Below are positions 62,601-64,000 of a stretch of DNA of 64,000 nt, in pieces; within the stretch, counting starts at the first letter, position 1, and every line of letters begins with the position of its first letter. The notes under the pieces were generated by a model that worked only from the letters and a program-made list of their open reading frames with translations, did not search any database and was not told the DNA's origin. The translations under genes were made by a program, and so were the position numbers. Source of the stretch: Synchiropus splendidus (lineage: Eukaryota > Chordata > Actinopteri > Syngnathiformes > Callionymidae). The stretch lies in contig NC_071336.1 in assembly GCF_027744825.2 (NCBI RefSeq), positions 26,382,501 to 26,446,500 of the forward strand. The letters run 5' to 3'.

Positions 62601-64000
62601 AACAACGAATAGCAATTTATGTGAGAGTGCTTTTCTGATTTCAAATGGCGGCAACAACAAAAAAAATATTTACGAGGTGTTTCACACTTTATGTTTGCAG
62701 ACAATGACAGCCTGTTGAAGTACATCGAATCACGGGTTGTTGATGTCGATGTATTTAAAGACTCCACTGGCCACATACAACTGCTTTAGCCCTTAAGTTG
62801 TCCGAACCCGTTGTTCTTTATCCTCAGTTATCGTCTTCTTCTACCACACGATTTGCACCATAGTTGAGGATTGTAATGGACATTGACTCCTAAATCAAGG
62901 GCGACAAGCTGAGTCCTTAAGACTGTCGATTTCACGCTCTATCCTTCCCTCACAAGACAGTAAGTTAAGTCATCTCCAAACAGGACTTGACATTCCATCC
63001 TTTGCCAATTGGGTAGTCAACAGTTATAAGACTTTAGACACAAGAAGAAGACTGTGGACAAGGAGGATCAGGAGACACCAAAAGCAACACCACTGGTCCT
63101 CCACATCAAGCTCTCCTCTGGCAACTTGTCGCAATGTCCTTTTAATGCCTCCAGTGGGAGGTCTTTCAGGTTGAGCTCTTTCTGACTGAGAAATTCCGTG
63201 TCCGTGAGGTTTACCAATTTGAACGCAACTGCTGTCTACAAGGTCACTGTTCCGATGCCTAGCAAGTGTAACAACTTGTCAAGTCAAAGGACTTCAATGA
63301 TATACCGGCGCTTAATGCTTAGCTGTACAGAGAAGTACTTTTATTTGGATTCTTTTCCAAAATGTTTACCATTTATCTGGTTCTCTTATGACCCCATAAG
63401 TCACAGCATGAAAATGAATCCAACGTATCAACGATATGAAAGTTTTTTTATTGACTTCAGTGCTGAATACTTTGTTACTGCGCACGCCTGTCTGTCCATC
63501 AACACTCCAGGGTGGTTCCTTGGTTAAACATTGTGCAGGCTTTCAGAGGTACAGTCCCAACTAGGGCCCGCTCAATCAATCTAAGTAGTCCAAATGTAAA
63601 TAAACTTGTGGGATGGCAATGGTGGGTGGCTGCGTAGCATTGGAACTGGGCGCCTCCGGGGAAATAGAGCAAGAAAAAGCAAGCAAACCATGACCCGAAG
63701 TGATTTGTACCTCTGGAGTAACTTGACTGGGACCCTCGGGGTGCCATACAATGCAGCATATATTGGATTTGTTTACACTTCACTTGGCCTCAAAGGCCAC
63801 CACGACGGGTGGTGGGAAAGGGAGGGTCAATCACAGGGATCATGGCTCCATTTGTAGATCGTGGCAGCCTCAGAGGGAGAGCGGTGTATTTCTATTGAAC
63901 GCAGATATGAGGTCAGCTGACTCAGATCTGAGCTCTACATGCTCATGATGGGACCACAGGCTAATAACCGTTTTAGGATCAGAGCAGGATGAATGCCCCG
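59700..64000. other. AT-rich gene-free interval to the window end
   Basis: No supported gene. The plus open frame at 61369-61755 (128 codons) has no recognisable domain. A GC-balanced patch at 61980-62130 might be regulatory. No tRNA or rRNA seen. Confidence 0.35.

Overview
The window looks like teleost fish genomic DNA. It carries vertebrate-specific gene families (a connexin, a Frizzled receptor, CYP2 cytochrome P450s). It also has fish-style transposable elements (a GATG-tailed LINE, Tc1/mariner- and hAT-like MITEs, a solo-LTR candidate), very short introns in the P450 gene, and abundant microsatellites. No prokaryotic or plasmid-like feature was seen. The order connexin gjd4 (+) then fzd8 (-), converging, matches the GJD4-FZD8 neighbourhood I know from human chromosome 10p11, so the locus assignment rests on both protein similarity and gene order. 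|| Layout. 1-2140: the C-terminal part of gjd4 (connexin; the 5' part lies outside the window) with a long 3'UTR. 2190-8935: a cytochrome P450 family 2 cluster of three copies. Copy A (2579-3450) is a wrecked, internally deleted pseudogene. Copy B (3931-6365) reads as an intact 11-exon, 488-residue gene once spliced. Copy C (7521-8935) is a fragmentary pseudogene. 9320-10345: a 5'-truncated RTE/Rex3-like LINE with a GGAT tail, then another dispersed-repeat-like segment. 13325-16070: the single-exon Wnt receptor gene fzd8 on the minus strand, with a GC-rich, CCAAT/GC-box promoter region. 16.1-64 kb: an apparent gene desert with no convincing full-length gene. It holds one candidate minus-strand exon encoding a membrane segment (21581-21735), several GC-balanced, homeobox- or SOX-site-rich stretches that look like candidate developmental enhancers, a 0.7 kb dispersed direct duplication (30.6/33.1 kb), a solo-LTR candidate (41.06-41.72 kb), three copies of a CAGTGGTACC-ended DNA transposon (34.3, 42.9, 50.0 kb), a perfect-hairpin MITE (36.46 kb), a hAT-like MITE (57.55 kb) and large microsatellites. 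|| Function. gjd4 and fzd8 are not known to act together; they are conserved neighbours. A long gene-poor flank beside a developmental receptor gene is the usual place for distal enhancers, so the candidate elements are most simply attributed to fzd8, by inference only. The P450 cluster is an insertion relative to the mammalian locus as I know it. || I found no clearly new biological system. The most interesting points are the hidden intact CYP2 gene with two extra introns and a GC-AG intron, the tandem CYP2 birth-and-death cluster between gjd4 and fzd8, the candidate transmembrane exon, and a set of well-preserved mobile elements.
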